Shown here: positions 38,217-48,490 of the stretch, in pieces | How positions within the stretch are numbered: position 1 is the first letter of the stretch | Layout: each line of letters starts with the position of its first letter | Position numbers and translations under genes: made by a program | Assembly: GCF_002211785.1 (NCBI RefSeq) | Contig: NZ_CP022132.1 | Span: 1,984,001 to 2,048,000 of the forward strand | Direction of reading: 5' to 3' | Length of the DNA stretch: 64,000 bases | From: Francisella halioticida | GTDB taxonomy: Bacteria; Pseudomonadota; Gammaproteobacteria; Francisellales; Francisellaceae | Notes under the pieces: model-generated | Database searches by the model: none | Told to the model about the DNA's origin: nothing | The model's input: the letters and a program-made list of their open reading frames with translations, nothing else

Positions 38217-41018
38217 TTATATTTCTAAAGCTTTATCTATAATTTCTTGTTGCTGCTTAACGTAAAGAGCATGGTAACCAACTGCTGGAGTAGATGACCT
38301 TTCTCTAGCAACACACAATAATTGTTGGTCCTTATGTACAAGTTTCTCAATAAAATGTCTAATATTATACCAAGCTCCTTTATTTTGTGGCTCTTCTTGT
38401 AACCAAACAATTTTTTCAGCATTTGCATATTTAGCAAAAATTTCAGCTGCCTCTGCTCTAGGAAATGGATACAGCTCTTCCAATCTCACAACTGCAATAT
38501 CATCATACTTATCTTGTTTTCTACTCATAAGATCATAATATACTTTACCATTACATAATATTAGCTTTTTGATCTTATTAGCTTTAGCATTTACATCATC
38601 AATTACTGGCTTGAATTTACCTTTAGCTAACTCGTCTAATGATGAAACTGCCATAGGGTTTCTTAGTAAACTCTTAGGTGTCATTACTATCAGAGGTTTT
38701 CTAAGAGGTCTAATAACTTGACGTCTCAAAAGATGGTAAATTTGCGCGGGTGTTGTTGGTGTACAAACCTGCATATTATTATTAGCACACGAGCTTAAAA
38801 ATCTCTCTAATCTTGCAGATGAATGCTCAGCACCAGCACCTTCTTGACCATGAGGTAAAAACATAGTCAATCCAGATAAAATACCCCATTTTTCTTCAGC
38901 TGCAACAAGAAACTGATCTATCACAACTTGGGCAGTATTAACAAAGTCACCAAACTGTGCTTCCCAAATCACTAAAGAATCTGGGCTATAACAACTATAA
39001 CCATACTCAAATCCTAAAACACCATATTCTGAAAGAGTTGAGTCTATAATATCAAACCTAGCTTTTTCATTAATATGCTCTAACGGAACATATTCTTTTA
39101 ATGGCGATTTAGTATCCATATTTTTAACTACTGCATGACGATGTGAAAAGGTACCTCTACCACTATCTTCACCAGAAATTCTTACAGGATACCCCTGATC
39201 AAGTATTGTTGCATATGCCAAAGATTCTGCAAAGCCCCAGTTTAAAGGAAGTTCACCATTAGCCATTTTGACTCTATCTGCAATAGCTTTTTTAACTTGC
39301 ATTTGAGCTTTGACATCCTCTGGAACTGTGCTCATTTTTAATGCAAGTTCTTTAAGAGTTTCGTTAGATATTGGCTTATAATCATACTTAGTTTCTTGTT
39401 TACCTATATATGGCACCCAATCACAAACTTTTAGCTTATCTTTGATTGTGCTTCTATCAAGAATATCAACAGTGACTCGACCCTCATCTAACTTACTACG
39501 ATATCCTGAAGTAAGTCTAGAAACAAAGTCAACATCAGTAATCCCTTGTTTTATCAAACTTTCACTATATTGTTTCAAGGTAGTAGGAAGTTTTTTAATT
39601 ACCTCATACATTTCTGGCTGAGTTCCTGAAGGTTCATCTGTTTCATTATGACCATTTCTACGATAACAAACCAAATCAATAACAACATCTTTATTAAATT
39701 TCATACGATATTCTAAAGCAATAGCAGTCACTTTAACAACAGCTTCAGGATCATCGCCATTAACATGAAAAATAGGCGCATCCACCATTTTAGCAATATC
39801 AGTAGAATAGTTACTACTTCTATTAACTCCAAATTTACTACTTGTTGTAAACCCTACTTGGTTATTAACAACAAGATGTACAGTACCGCCAGTTCCATAT
39901 GCATCTGTAAGTGAGAATCCAAATGTTTCCATTACAATCCCTTGTCCACAAAAAGCAGAGTCTCCATGAATTAGAATAGGTAAAACCTTGTTCTGCACAT
40001 TTCCTTCAAGCTTATCTTGAATGGCTTTAGCTGCTCCTTCAACAACAGGGTCAACAACCTCAAGATGAGAAGGGTTAAATGCTAAAGCAATCTTTGCCTC
40101 CTTACCATCTACACTTCTGTAGTTAGAATAACCCAAGTGATATTTTACATCACCTGATAAGCTCTTTTCACTCTGCTTACCTTCAAATTCTTCAAATAAT
40201 TCCTTAGGATTCTTACCTAAAATATTCACAAGAACATTTAAACGACCTCTATGTGCCATACCTAACTGCACAAAACGTGTCTCATGCTTAGCAACTGATT
40301 TTTCTATAATATGCTGTAATGACGGTATAAGAGATTCCCCACCTTCCAAACCAAATCTTTTTTGACCAACATACCTAAGAGCAAGATATTTCTCTAATCC
40401 TTCTGCTGCAACCAACTGTTGTAAGATCCATTTCTTTTCACTACTAGAAGCAGGTGGTGAATTTTCTATTTTATCTTGTAACCAAAGCTTTTCTTCTTTA
40501 TTACCAATATACCTATACTCATAGCCAATGTTTGATTCATAAATTGATTTTGCTTTTTCAATAATTTGATTTAGAGGAATTGATTTATTACTGGTAAAAT
40601 CTCCTAGACTCACCTCTTCAGACAAATCATTACTAGATAAACCATGAGCAGATAACTCAAGTCCAGAATCTCTTTTAAATCTTGTCAGACCTAACGGATC
40701 TATGTTTGCTGATTTATAACCATGTGAACGATATGATTTAATCAAAGATTTCACTTTTAAAGTTATATCATTTTCACCAACAACAACAGTACTACCAGTT
40801 TTATGCTTAGCTAAATTTTTGAACTCATTAACCAAATCTCTATGTACAGTATCTGTTGCAGTAGCTACAGAATCAAAAAAGGACAACCACTTAGGATCTA
40901 TTCCTTCGTAATTGCCCAAAATATAATCATCATATATTGATTCAAGATATTCTAGATTACCACCAAAGAACTGCGTAGTATCTAGCCATTGACTAAATTC
41001 TGATTGTTTTTTTTCCAT
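38217..41018 (-). CDS. sucA: 2-oxoglutarate dehydrogenase E1
   Basis: This 933-residue thiamine-diphosphate enzyme decarboxylates 2-oxoglutarate and passes succinyl to SucB. It has the N-terminal E2-binding FFGGNLEYLESIYDDYILG, QLGMAHRGRLNVLVNILGK, LIHGDSAFCGQGIV, the ThDP/Mg region VVIDLVCYRRNGHNETDEP, and EDSGRGTFSHRHAV. The length matches the E. coli family. It follows sdhB after 29 bases and is in the sdhCDAB-sucAB operon. Confidence 0.97.
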   Translation of the reverse strand: MEKKQSEFSQWLDTTQFFGGNLEYLESIYDDYILGNYEGIDPKWLSFFDSVATATDTVHRDLVNEFKNLAKHKTGSTVVVGENDITLKVKSLIKSYRSHGYKSANIDPLGLTRFKRDSGLELSAHGLSSNDLSEEVSLGDFTSNKSIPLNQIIEKAKSIYESNIGYEYRYIGNKEEKLWLQDKIENSPPASSSEKKWILQQLVAAEGLEKYLALRYVGQKRFGLEGGESLIPSLQHIIEKSVAKHETRFVQLGMAHRGRLNVLVNILGKNPKELFEEFEGKQSEKSLSGDVKYHLGYSNYRSVDGKEAKIALAFNPSHLEVVDPVVEGAAKAIQDKLEGNVQNKVLPILIHGDSAFCGQGIVMETFGFSLTDAYGTGGTVHLVVNNQVGFTTSSKFGVNRSSNYSTDIAKMVDAPIFHVNGDDPEAVVKVTAIALEYRMKFNKDVVIDLVCYRRNGHNETDEPSGTQPEMYEVIKKLPTTLKQYSESLIKQGITDVDFVSRLTSGYRSKLDEGRVTVDILDRSTIKDKLKVCDWVPYIGKQETKYDYKPISNETLKELALKMSTVPEDVKAQMQVKKAIADRVKMANGELPLNWGFAESLAYATILDQGYPVRISGEDSGRGTFSHRHAVVKNMDTKSPLKEYVPLEHINEKARFDIIDSTLSEYGVLGFEYGYSCYSPDSLVIWEAQFGDFVNTAQVVIDQFLVAAEEKWGILSGLTMFLPHGQEGAGAEHSSARLERFLSSCANNNMQVCTPTTPAQIYHLLRRQVIRPLRKPLIVMTPKSLLRNPMAVSSLDELAKGKFKPVIDDVNAKANKIKKLILCNGKVYYDLMSRKQDKYDDIAVVRLEELYPFPRAEAAEIFAKYANAEKIVWLQEEPQNKGAWYNIRHFIEKLVHKDQQLLCVARERSSTPAVGYHALYVKQQQEIIDKALEI

Positions 41019-41047
41019 ATAAATACCTAAATACAGGTTTTAATTTT

Positions 41048-41749
41048 TTACACATTTTTTTTTAATAATGCAGACCTTATCTTACCAATTGCTTCTGTAG
41101 GATTTAATCCTTTTGGACATACTGAAACACAATTCATAATAGTTCTACATCTAAATAGACTAAACGGGTCTTTCAAATCTTCAAGTCTCTCATTAGTAGC
41201 CGTATCTCTTGAGTCAGCAATAAATCTATAAGCCTGTAAAAGTCCAGACGGGCCTATAAACTTATCAGGGTTCCACCAAAAAGATGGACAAGATGTAGTA
41301 CAGCAAGCACATAAAACACACTCATACAAACCATCTAATTTAGCTCTATCCTCTGGAGACTGTAATCTCTCTTTAACAGGAAGCTCATCATCATTTATAA
41401 GATAAGGCTTAACTTTCTCATAGTTTTTGTAAAATTGCTTCATATCAACAATCAAATCTCTAACCACAGGCAGGCCCGGCAATGGATTTACCTTGATAGG
41501 TTGTCTTAATTCACCGATAGAAGTAATACAAGCTAAACGATTTTTACCATTGATATTCATACCATCAGAACCGCAAACGCCTTCTCGACATGACCTTCTC
41601 ATTGCAAGAGTAGGATCTTGTTCTTTAATAAGCTCTAAAGCAGTTAAAACCTTAACACCTTCATTTTCTACTGAAACTGTATATTCATCATAATAAGGCT
41701 TATTGTCAACTTCTGGATTATATCTATAAATTTTAAATCTTACGTCCAT
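41048..41749 (-). CDS. sdhB: succinate dehydrogenase iron-sulfur subunit
   Basis: This 233-residue subunit carries electrons from SdhA to quinone. The [2Fe-2S] cysteines are in RRSCREGVCGSDGMNI and RLACIT, and the [4Fe-4S] and [3Fe-4S] ligands in ECVLCACCTTSCPSFWW and CRTIMNCVSVCPKGLNP. It is placed between sdhA (17 bases upstream) and sucA, the standard order. Confidence 0.97.
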   Translation of the reverse strand: MDVRFKIYRYNPEVDNKPYYDEYTVSVENEGVKVLTALELIKEQDPTLAMRRSCREGVCGSDGMNINGKNRLACITSIGELRQPIKVNPLPGLPVVRDLIVDMKQFYKNYEKVKPYLINDDELPVKERLQSPEDRAKLDGLYECVLCACCTTSCPSFWWNPDKFIGPSGLLQAYRFIADSRDTATNERLEDLKDPFSLFRCRTIMNCVSVCPKGLNPTEAIGKIRSALLKKNV

Positions 41750-41766
41750 TATATAAATCCTTGTAA

Positions 41767-43560
41767 TTAATACTTACGTTCTGCTGGTTGAAAAGCTTTA
41801 ACTTTAGTTGGAGACATATTTACACCACGAGAGGATGTTTTATCTTCATCTAAGGAGTATAACGTGTGCTTCATCCAGTTTTTATCATCCCTATCAGGAT
41901 AGTCAACTCTTGAATGAGCTCCTCTTGACTCTGTTCTTTCTAAAGCAAGCTTAGCTGTAGAAACTGCTGTTAACATCAGATTATCAAGCTCTAAAGCCTC
42001 TATTCTCATCATATTAAATACTCTAGAATTATCTTCTAAGACAGCATTTTCTAACCTTTCTCTCAGCTTATATAATTTATCTAAGCCTTCTTTCATTGTA
42101 CTTTCTTGCCTAAACACTGAGAAGTACTGCTGCATTGTTTGCTGAAGTTCTTTTCTAAGTTCAGAGATTTTTTCTTTGCAACCTCTATCCTCAGAAGAGT
42201 CCCATTTCTTAATTCTAGCAGTAGCTTTCTCAACATTTTCTTGAGAAGTTTCTTTTAAAGTCATTCCTTCTTTTAAGCTTTGTTCAGCATGCATTCCTGC
42301 TGCCCTACCAAACACAACTAAGTCAAGCAAAGAGTTACTACCTAATCTATTAGCTCCATGTACAGACACTGATGCACACTCACCAACAGCATATAGACCG
42401 CCAATAATTTCATCTTCACCATTTTTTTGCGTAATAACCTGCCCGTGCTTATTAGTTGGAATACCTCCCATTTGATAGTGGCATGTTGGCACCACTGGAA
42501 TTGGTTTCTCTACAGGATCTACACCAGCAAATGTTCTAGCAAGTTCCCTAACTGTAGGTAGTCTCTCATCAATCACATCTTCACCAAGATGTGTTAAATC
42601 TAACCATACACAGTTTGAGCCGCCGAATGTATCACCACGACCTTCCATAATTTCCTGTTGAGAGGCTCTTGATACAACGTCACGACAGGCAAGATCTTTA
42701 GCATTAGGAGCATAACGCTCCATAAACCTCTCACCATTTTTATTGCGCAGAATACCTCCTTCACCACGACATCCTTCAGTAACTAAAACACCAGCACCAG
42801 CAATACCAGTAGGATGAAATTGCCAAAACTCCATATCTTGAAGAGGAATATCAGCTCTTAAGGCTAACCCCATACCATCTCCAGTATTAATATACGCATT
42901 AGTGCTAGACTCATAAATACGTCCTGCTCCACCAGTTGCTAATATAGTTAACTTCGACTTTAAAAACACTGTCTCACCAGTTTCTATACATAAAGCAATA
43001 ACACCAGATACACTACCATCATCAGCTTTAACTAAATCAACAGCGAACCATTCAGTATAAAAATTAGTTTTATGTGCTAAATTACCTTGATAAAGAGTAT
43101 GTAATAATGCATGCCCTGTTCTATCAGAAGCAGCACATGTTCTTTTTGCTTGATTTGCCGGATCAAAATTTCTTGACATACCACCAAAGGCACGTTGATA
43201 TATTTTACCATCTTCTAAACGTGAAAAAGGCATGCCCATATGCTCTAATTCTATAATAGACTGTGGTGCATGTTCACACATATACTCAATAGCATCTTGA
43301 TCACCGATATAGTCAGATCCTTTTACTGTATCATACATGTGCCACTTCCAGTCATCAGAAGGAAGATCATCATCATACTTAATATTTCCTAAAGCTGCTG
43401 CAATACCACCTTGGGCTGCAACCGTATGAGATCTTGTAGGAAAAACTTTAGAAACAACAGCAGTTTTAAACCCAGACTGGGATAATTGAAACGCTGCTCT
43501 CAAACCTGCTCCACCAGCACCAATAACAATAGCATCAAATTCTTGTGTAGCTATACTCAT
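41767..43560 (-). CDS. sdhA: succinate dehydrogenase flavoprotein subunit
   Basis: This 597-residue catalytic subunit oxidises succinate to fumarate. It shows the FAD Rossmann motif [15 protein letters not shown], the covalent flavin histidine in [15 protein letters not shown] near residue 45, the active-site segments [21 protein letters not shown] and [13 protein letters not shown], and the C-terminal [18 protein letters not shown]. It follows sdhD after 12 bases. Confidence 0.98.
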   Translation of the reverse strand: MSIATQEFDAIVIGAGGAGLRAAFQLSQSGFKTAVVSKVFPTRSHTVAAQGGIAAALGNIKYDDDLPSDDWKWHMYDTVKGSDYIGDQDAIEYMCEHAPQSIIELEHMGMPFSRLEDGKIYQRAFGGMSRNFDPANQAKRTCAASDRTGHALLHTLYQGNLAHKTNFYTEWFAVDLVKADDGSVSGVIALCIETGETVFLKSKLTILATGGAGRIYESSTNAYINTGDGMGLALRADIPLQDMEFWQFHPTGIAGAGVLVTEGCRGEGGILRNKNGERFMERYAPNAKDLACRDVVSRASQQEIMEGRGDTFGGSNCVWLDLTHLGEDVIDERLPTVRELARTFAGVDPVEKPIPVVPTCHYQMGGIPTNKHGQVITQKNGEDEIIGGLYAVGECASVSVHGANRLGSNSLLDLVVFGRAAGMHAEQSLKEGMTLKETSQENVEKATARIKKWDSSEDRGCKEKISELRKELQQTMQQYFSVFRQESTMKEGLDKLYKLRERLENAVLEDNSRVFNMMRIEALELDNLMLTAVSTAKLALERTESRGAHSRVDYPDRDDKNWMKHTLYSLDEDKTSSRGVNMSPTKVKAFQPAERKY

Positions 43561-43572
43561 AAAAACAACCTC

Positions 43573-43941
43573 TTAATAGAAAAATAAAACTGCAAATAAC
43601 CAAAAAAAGCAGAATACATAAACTAAAACAAAACTTAGCATAACAAGAGCAGAAGCCCAGGCACACTTAATATAATCACCGCAAATAATCCATATTCCTA
43701 CCCAAGCATGAAAAAACATCGCCAGATAAGCAATAAGTGTAGCAATCCTGAAGAACATCCCGTCAGTAAACAGTCCCCTCCAGCTATCATAATTTAAACT
43801 GCCTGAGTGAGATAAACATAATGCTTCAATTAAAAGATATGCAAAATAAACAGCAATAATTACAGCCGTAACTCGTTGGACAAAAAAGTCCTTAACACCT
43901 GAAGAAGTTAATGAAATTATAGCCACAAGTAACACCCCCAA
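43573..43941 (-). CDS. sdhD: succinate dehydrogenase membrane anchor SdhD
   Basis: This membrane anchor of complex II, up to 122 residues, has three helices. VKDFFVQRVTAVIIAVYFAY is helix 1 with the conserved Ser/Arg quinone region, and AMFFHAWVGIWIICGDYIK near residue 80 carries the heme and quinone ligands. No ATG is available: the frame can begin at TTG 43941, or at GTG 43926, which is equally plausible. Both overlap the 3' end of sdhC (stop at 43917), implying coupled translation. Confidence 0.9.
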   Translation of the reverse strand: MGVLLVAIISLTSSGVKDFFVQRVTAVIIAVYFAYLLIEALCLSHSGSLNYDSWRGLFTDGMFFRIATLIAYLAMFFHAWVGIWIICGDYIKCAWASALVMLSFVLVYVFCFFWLFAVLFFY

Positions 43942-44297
43942 AAAATAGCTGATAGAACGCCTAAGACAATTACTGTTAGAGACGTAAATTTAGCAACTCC
44001 CATACTTTCACCAAAACCTATATCCATAATCATATGTCTAATACCAGCATACACATGATAAGTTATTGCAGACAAAAATAACCAAAAGAATATACTAACC
44101 CAGCTTTTTGTTAAGACGGACACAGTATCTTCATAACCACTTGGTCCGGCAAGAGAATAATTCATGCCTACAATGACTAATGGTATAGCGATTATCAGAA
44201 TCACCCCTGATATGCGATGCAATATAGAACTTATCGCGGTAACAGGAAAGTTATACGATTTTATCGACATTAAGTCAATATTGGTAATTTTTTTCAC
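43917..44297 (-). CDS. sdhC: succinate dehydrogenase cytochrome b556 subunit SdhC, GTG start
   Basis: This 126-residue anchor subunit has three transmembrane helices, the quinone-site SSILHRISGVILII near residue 27 and the heme-ligand YHVYAGIRHMIMDIG near residue 85. The frame extends upstream to 44399, but the start at GTG 44297 is preferred. GGAGGG stands nine bases before it and the length then equals the family's, about 125-130. The first gene of the sdhCDAB-sucAB operon, divergent from gltA. Confidence 0.92.
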   Translation of the reverse strand: MKKITNIDLMSIKSYNFPVTAISSILHRISGVILIIAIPLVIVGMNYSLAGPSGYEDTVSVLTKSWVSIFFWLFLSAITYHVYAGIRHMIMDIGFGESMGVAKFTSLTVIVLGVLSAIFWGCYLWL

Positions 44298-44633
44298 GCT
44301 CGATGTCCCTCCGAAGCAATTTTTATATATAAAATAAACTAGACTCAAACCAATGTTATACGACACATTAATAATATATTTTTGTAGAATCAAATTCAAA
44401 TAATTTAAGCAAAGTTTTGACTATAATTTTATTCATCAATAAAAGCAACAAAATATTTATATTTATACCTAGCTTTTGTAGTATGTGTTTTTTTATTTGC
44501 AAAAAAGCAATCTTTAGCTTATTATTTTCATTTGTGGTGATACCGTGTGTATTATTTACAAGGTATCTTTTTACTGCAAACAAACTTGTATAAGGTTTTT
44601 TTGATCAACTCTTTTATTTGGAGGCCAATTTTA
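44298..44633. promoter_or_regulatory. divergent control region between sdhC and gltA
   Basis: This AT-rich 336-bp region must hold the start sites of the sdh-suc operon (minus) and gltA (plus). On the minus strand, TTGAGT and TATAAA separated by about 15 bases lie roughly 35-60 bases before the sdhC GTG and could be a sigma-70 promoter. On the plus strand a TATAAT is at 44422-44427, without a good -35. A GGAGG is placed eight bases before the gltA ATG. No operator is recognisable. Confidence 0.4.
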
Positions 44634-45893
44634 ATGAGCAAATACGCAACTCTTAAATATGCAGAAAAAAATATTGATATACAATTACCAGTATACTCTC
44701 CTAGTCTAGGTAATGACTGCATAGACGTTTCTTCACTAGTAAAACATGGTGTTTTTACTTATGATCCTGGATTCATGTCAACAGCTGCATGTGAATCACA
44801 AATAACATACATTGACGGAGGCAAAGGGATACTTCTTCATAGAGGCTACCCAATAGAGCAATGGGTTGAAAAATCAAACTATAGAACGCTTTGTTTCGCC
44901 TTAATCTACAACATTCTTCCAACAGATGAGCAAAAAGCAGCTTTCAGAAAAGAAATTGTTTCCAAAATGACAGTCTGTGAGCATGTGAAATCAGCAATTT
45001 CAGCACTGCCTCAGCATGCTCATCCAATGTCCAGCTTAATCGCTGGTGTTAATGTCTTGGCTGCTGAATATATTCATAGAGGTCAAAAAGAAGATCAAGA
45101 TACTACAGCTAAAAATTTAATAGCAAAGGTAGCCACTATTGCTGCTTTAGCACACAGGCACAATCAAGGTAAAAAATTTCTAGAGCCAAAACCCGAGTTT
45201 GGTTATGCTGAAAACTTTCTATACCTAACGTTTGCTGAAGATGAAAGCTATGTACCAGACCCTTTACATGTAGAAGCTATGGATACAATTTTTGTTTTAC
45301 ATGCAGATCATGAACAAAATGCTTCTACCTCTACAGTCAGACTATCGGGGTCTACAGGAACATCTCCATATGCTGCGATTATTGCAGGCATTACTGCTCT
45401 TTGGGGGCCTGCTCATGGAGGAGCTAATGAAGCTGTTCTTAAAATGTTATCTAAAATTGGCAGTATTAATGACATTGACAAGTATATAGCTAAAGCTAAG
45501 GATAAAGATGATCCATTTAGACTAATGGGCTTCGGTCATAGAGTATATAAAAACACTGACCCAAGAGCCACAGCTATGAAGAAAAACTGTGAAGAAATTC
45601 TAGCCAAGCTTGGCAATAGTGATAATCCTCTTCTAACAGTAGCTAAAAAACTAGAAGAAATTGCATTACAAGATGAGTTCTTTATTCAGAGAAAACTTTT
45701 CCCTAATGTAGATTTCTACTCAGGCATTATCCTAAAAGCTATGGGCATCCCTGAAGACATGTTCACAGCAATATTTGCTCTTGCTAGAACATCAGGTTGG
45801 ATATCTCAATGGATAGAAATGGTTAATGACTCTGCACAAAAAATTGGTCGCCCTAGACAGTTATACACTGGTGAAACTAGTAGGGACTTATAA
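44634..45893 (+). CDS. gltA: citrate synthase
   Basis: This 419-residue TCA-cycle enzyme condenses oxaloacetate and acetyl-CoA. Diagnostic segments are the N-terminal FTYDPGFMSTAACES and ITYIDGGKGILLHRGYPIEQ, and the active-site histidines in LHADHEQNAST near residue 228, GPAHGGANEAV near 263 and MGFGHRVYKNTDPRA near 304. I chose ATG 44634, preceded by GGAGGCCAATTTTA, because the longer upstream frame (from 44547) is not conserved-looking. Transcribed divergently from the sdh-suc operon. Confidence 0.97.
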   Translation: MSKYATLKYAEKNIDIQLPVYSPSLGNDCIDVSSLVKHGVFTYDPGFMSTAACESQITYIDGGKGILLHRGYPIEQWVEKSNYRTLCFALIYNILPTDEQKAAFRKEIVSKMTVCEHVKSAISALPQHAHPMSSLIAGVNVLAAEYIHRGQKEDQDTTAKNLIAKVATIAALAHRHNQGKKFLEPKPEFGYAENFLYLTFAEDESYVPDPLHVEAMDTIFVLHADHEQNASTSTVRLSGSTGTSPYAAIIAGITALWGPAHGGANEAVLKMLSKIGSINDIDKYIAKAKDKDDPFRLMGFGHRVYKNTDPRATAMKKNCEEILAKLGNSDNPLLTVAKKLEEIALQDEFFIQRKLFPNVDFYSGIILKAMGIPEDMFTAIFALARTSGWISQWIEMVNDSAQKIGRPRQLYTGETSRDL

Positions 45894-45974
45894 TTTTTCC
45901 TCCAATTAATCTATTTACTTTTTCTTTAATTTAAATTATTCTTCTATTAGTTTATCTATAATTTAATAGAAAGA

Positions 45975-47240
45975 ATGACTAACAATCCCACATTAATAGA
46001 AAAGCTCTCAGCTCCTTTTAAACAGGCTAAGATGTTTAGCATGTTTGTGCTAGGTTATGCTTCAGGCTTTCCACTTATGCTTACAGCATCATCTTTATTT
46101 CTTTGGTATAAAGACAATGGCATAGAAACAAAAGATATTGGCTTTCTAACACTTATTGCTATACCGTATACATTTAAATACTTATGGGCTCCTTTTTTAG
46201 ATAAAATAAAAATACCTAAATTTGGACGTAGAAAAGGCTGGATTCTTCTAACACAAATAACTTTAATTCTATTATTAATAGTTATGAGTAGATTCTCTCC
46301 TGCAAACTCTCCTTTTATAATAGCTTTTATTGGCTTTTTAATATGCTTCACTTCAGCAACTCAAGATATAGCTATAAATGCATATCAAACTGAAATCCTC
46401 ACAGAATCAGAAAGAGCATTAGGAAATGCTGTGGCTGTTATGGGATATCGAATAGGTATGCTAGTAACAGGATCAATTGTATTAATTATAGTAGAGAAGT
46501 TAAACAACAACTGGAATCTAGCATGGCTAATGATAGTGCCATTTTTTATCATATGTCCACTTTACACACTTATATTAAAAGAAAGTGAATTCCAAGATTA
46601 TCCAAAAAACTTTAAAGATGCTTTCATACTACCTTTTATTGAATTCTTTACACGACGAGGACTTTATACAGCTTTTATTATTATAATTATTATTATCGCA
46701 TACAAGCTTGCTGATGCTATCGCATTTTCATTAAACTCTCTTTTCTTTATTGACTTAGGGTTTGATAAAACTACAATTGCTATCGCATATAAAGCCTTTG
46801 CATTGCTTCCTTCTCTGGCTGGGCTGGTCGTGGGAGGATTAATCGCAAAAAAAATAGGTGTTTATAAAAGCTTCTTATATTTTAGCATTATTATGGCCTG
46901 TGCAAACCTGACCTATGCTTTACTAGCCATAGTTGGCAAAAACTATTACCTAATGGTATCTTCTGTTGCTGTAGAATATTTCTGCGGAGCAATGGGAACC
47001 GCGATACTAGTTGCTATGATAATGAGTCTTGTTAATGTAAAATTCTCAGCTACCCAATTTGCAATTTTAAGCTCCATTGATTCTCTAGGTAGAGTTATTA
47101 TTGGCCCTCTTGCTGGATATATCCAAAGCCTTTATAACTGGGAAGGACTATTTATATTTAGCTTTATAGTAGGAATTATAGTTTCTATAGTTATTTACTT
47201 ATTTAAAGAGAAAATAAAGTTAATGGCCAACCTTGAATAG
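45975..47240 (+). CDS. ampG: AmpG-like muropeptide permease (MFS)
   Basis: This 421-residue, 12-helix transporter resembles AmpG, which imports anhydro-muropeptides for cell-wall recycling. It starts with FVLGYASGFPLMLTASSLFL and has WYKDNGIETKDIGFLTL, the loop motif LWAPFLDKIKIPKFGRRKGW, and TQDIAINAYQTEIL near residue 130, all conserved in AmpG proteins. It follows gltA after 81 bases on the same strand and converges on the small sodB-linked gene. Confidence 0.87.
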   Translation: MTNNPTLIEKLSAPFKQAKMFSMFVLGYASGFPLMLTASSLFLWYKDNGIETKDIGFLTLIAIPYTFKYLWAPFLDKIKIPKFGRRKGWILLTQITLILLLIVMSRFSPANSPFIIAFIGFLICFTSATQDIAINAYQTEILTESERALGNAVAVMGYRIGMLVTGSIVLIIVEKLNNNWNLAWLMIVPFFIICPLYTLILKESEFQDYPKNFKDAFILPFIEFFTRRGLYTAFIIIIIIIAYKLADAIAFSLNSLFFIDLGFDKTTIAIAYKAFALLPSLAGLVVGGLIAKKIGVYKSFLYFSIIMACANLTYALLAIVGKNYYLMVSSVAVEYFCGAMGTAILVAMIMSLVNVKFSATQFAILSSIDSLGRVIIGPLAGYIQSLYNWEGLFIFSFIVGIIVSIVIYLFKEKIKLMANLE

Positions 47241-47242
47241 AA

Positions 47243-47440
47243 CTAGCTCTTACTTTTTTTATTATAAAATAGGATAGACAAAATGAAAACAGCCCATGGA
47301 AACAAAAGAATCAATAGAACTATATTTTTTACAGTTTCAGTAATTTTAAGATTTGGGAATAACACTACAATTAGCATTGCCAAGAATATTAACAATACCC
47401 CGGTAATGAAAGATATTAAAGATAACTTACTTTTAGCCAT
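47243..47440 (-). CDS. small two-helix membrane protein
   Basis: This 65-residue protein has two hydrophobic segments (SLISFITGVLLIFLAMLIVV and IVLLILLFPWAVFILSILFY) and basic ends, MAKSK and NKKSKS. It begins eight bases after the sodB stop and therefore probably belongs to the sodB transcript. I recognise no family. It ends two bases from the convergent ampG gene. Confidence 0.6.
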   Translation of the reverse strand: MAKSKLSLISFITGVLLIFLAMLIVVLFPNLKITETVKNIVLLILLFPWAVFILSILFYNKKSKS

Positions 47441-47448
47441 ATATTTAA

Positions 47449-48027
47449 TTACTTTGCAAACTGTTCGGAAACAAATTCCCAGTTAATGATATCCCACAAA
47501 GCTTTAACATGTTTTGGTCTAGCATTACGATGATCAATATAATATGCATGCTCCCACACATCAAAAGTCAATAATGGATGCTTATTATTAGTTAAAGGAC
47601 ATCCAGCATTGCTCGTGCTAAGAATCTCTAGCTTACCAGATGAATCCTTAACCAACCAAGCCCAACCAGAACCAAACGTAGTAACTGCTGTTTTAGAAAA
47701 CTCTTCTTTAAATTTATCAAAAGAACCAAAGGTCTCTACAATCGCTACCTTTAATTGATTAGACGGTTTAGTTTTGTTTGGAGAGAAACAATTCCAATAA
47801 AAAGTGTGATTATAGACCTGAGCAGCATTATTAAATAAGCCACCTGAAGATGCTTTTATAATCTCTTCTATAGTTTGGCCTGAATGCTCAGTTCCTTCTA
47901 TTAAATTATTCAGATTTGTAACGTATGTTTGATGATGCTTACCATAATGGTACTCTATAGTTTCTTTTGAAATCACAGGCTCTAGAGCATCTTGAGCATA
48001 AGGTAACTTTGGCAATTTAAACTTCAT
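47449..48027 (-). CDS. sodB: iron superoxide dismutase
   Basis: This 192-residue enzyme converts superoxide to peroxide and oxygen. The metal ligands are in [14 protein letters not shown] (His near residue 26), YNHTFYWNC (His near 73) and [19 protein letters not shown] (Asp and His near 157-161). The [13 protein letters not shown] and GSGWAWLV segments and the 192-residue length match bacterial Fe-SODs. No signal peptide. Key antioxidant of intracellular Francisella. Confidence 0.97.
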   Translation of the reverse strand: MKFKLPKLPYAQDALEPVISKETIEYHYGKHHQTYVTNLNNLIEGTEHSGQTIEEIIKASSGGLFNNAAQVYNHTFYWNCFSPNKTKPSNQLKVAIVETFGSFDKFKEEFSKTAVTTFGSGWAWLVKDSSGKLEILSTSNAGCPLTNNKHPLLTFDVWEHAYYIDHRNARPKHVKALWDIINWEFVSEQFAK

Positions 48028-48160
48028 TTTATTACTCCTTTTACTTATTTTTAAAATATTTGTAACGTTTTGATACTATACCAATTTAATATAATATGCT
48101 ATCATCTTTTAAACTAAATTTCTAAACTTACTTAGCTAACAAACAAAAGGAAAATTTGTG

Positions 48161-48490
48161 ATGTATACACCAGAAGAGCAAAAAGTTGTAGATCGAATTG
48201 AAAAACAAATAAAAGAAAATGATATTATCTTATATATGAAAGGCTCTCCTAATTTACCTCAATGTGGCTTCTCTGCTCATACTGCGACAGCGATAAGATC
48301 ATGTGGAAAGCCATTTGCTTTTGTAAATATTTTAGAAAATCCAGATATCAGAGCTATTTTACCAAAATATGCTGACTGGCCAACATTTCCCCAACTTTGG
48401 GCCAAAGGTGAACTAGTTGGCGGCTGCGATATCATAATGGAAATGAAAGATTCCGGAGAGCTTCAAGAACTAATAGACACAATTAAGTAG
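48161..48490 (+). CDS. grxD: monothiol glutaredoxin (Grx4/GrxD)
   Basis: This monothiol glutaredoxin of about 109 residues works in Fe-S cluster handling. The active site CGFS is in PNLPQCGFSAHTATAI near residue 35, with the glutathione-binding TFPQLWAKGELVGGCDII near residues 75-92. ATG 48161 has AGGA 9 bases upstream; a GTG one codon earlier (48158) is nearer to it. Divergent from sodB with a 130-base gap. Confidence 0.95.
   Translation: MYTPEEQKVVDRIEKQIKENDIILYMKGSPNLPQCGFSAHTATAIRSCGKPFAFVNILENPDIRAILPKYADWPTFPQLWAKGELVGGCDIIMEMKDSGELQELIDTIK

Noticed and set aside
44298-44399. Longer SdhC from an ATG at 44399
   Set aside because: It would add 34 non-family residues, whereas GTG 44297 has GGAGGG and gives normal length.
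44547-44633. N-terminal extension of citrate synthase
   Set aside because: The upstream part is hydrophobic, unlike the family, and the ATG at 44634 has a clear GGAGG.
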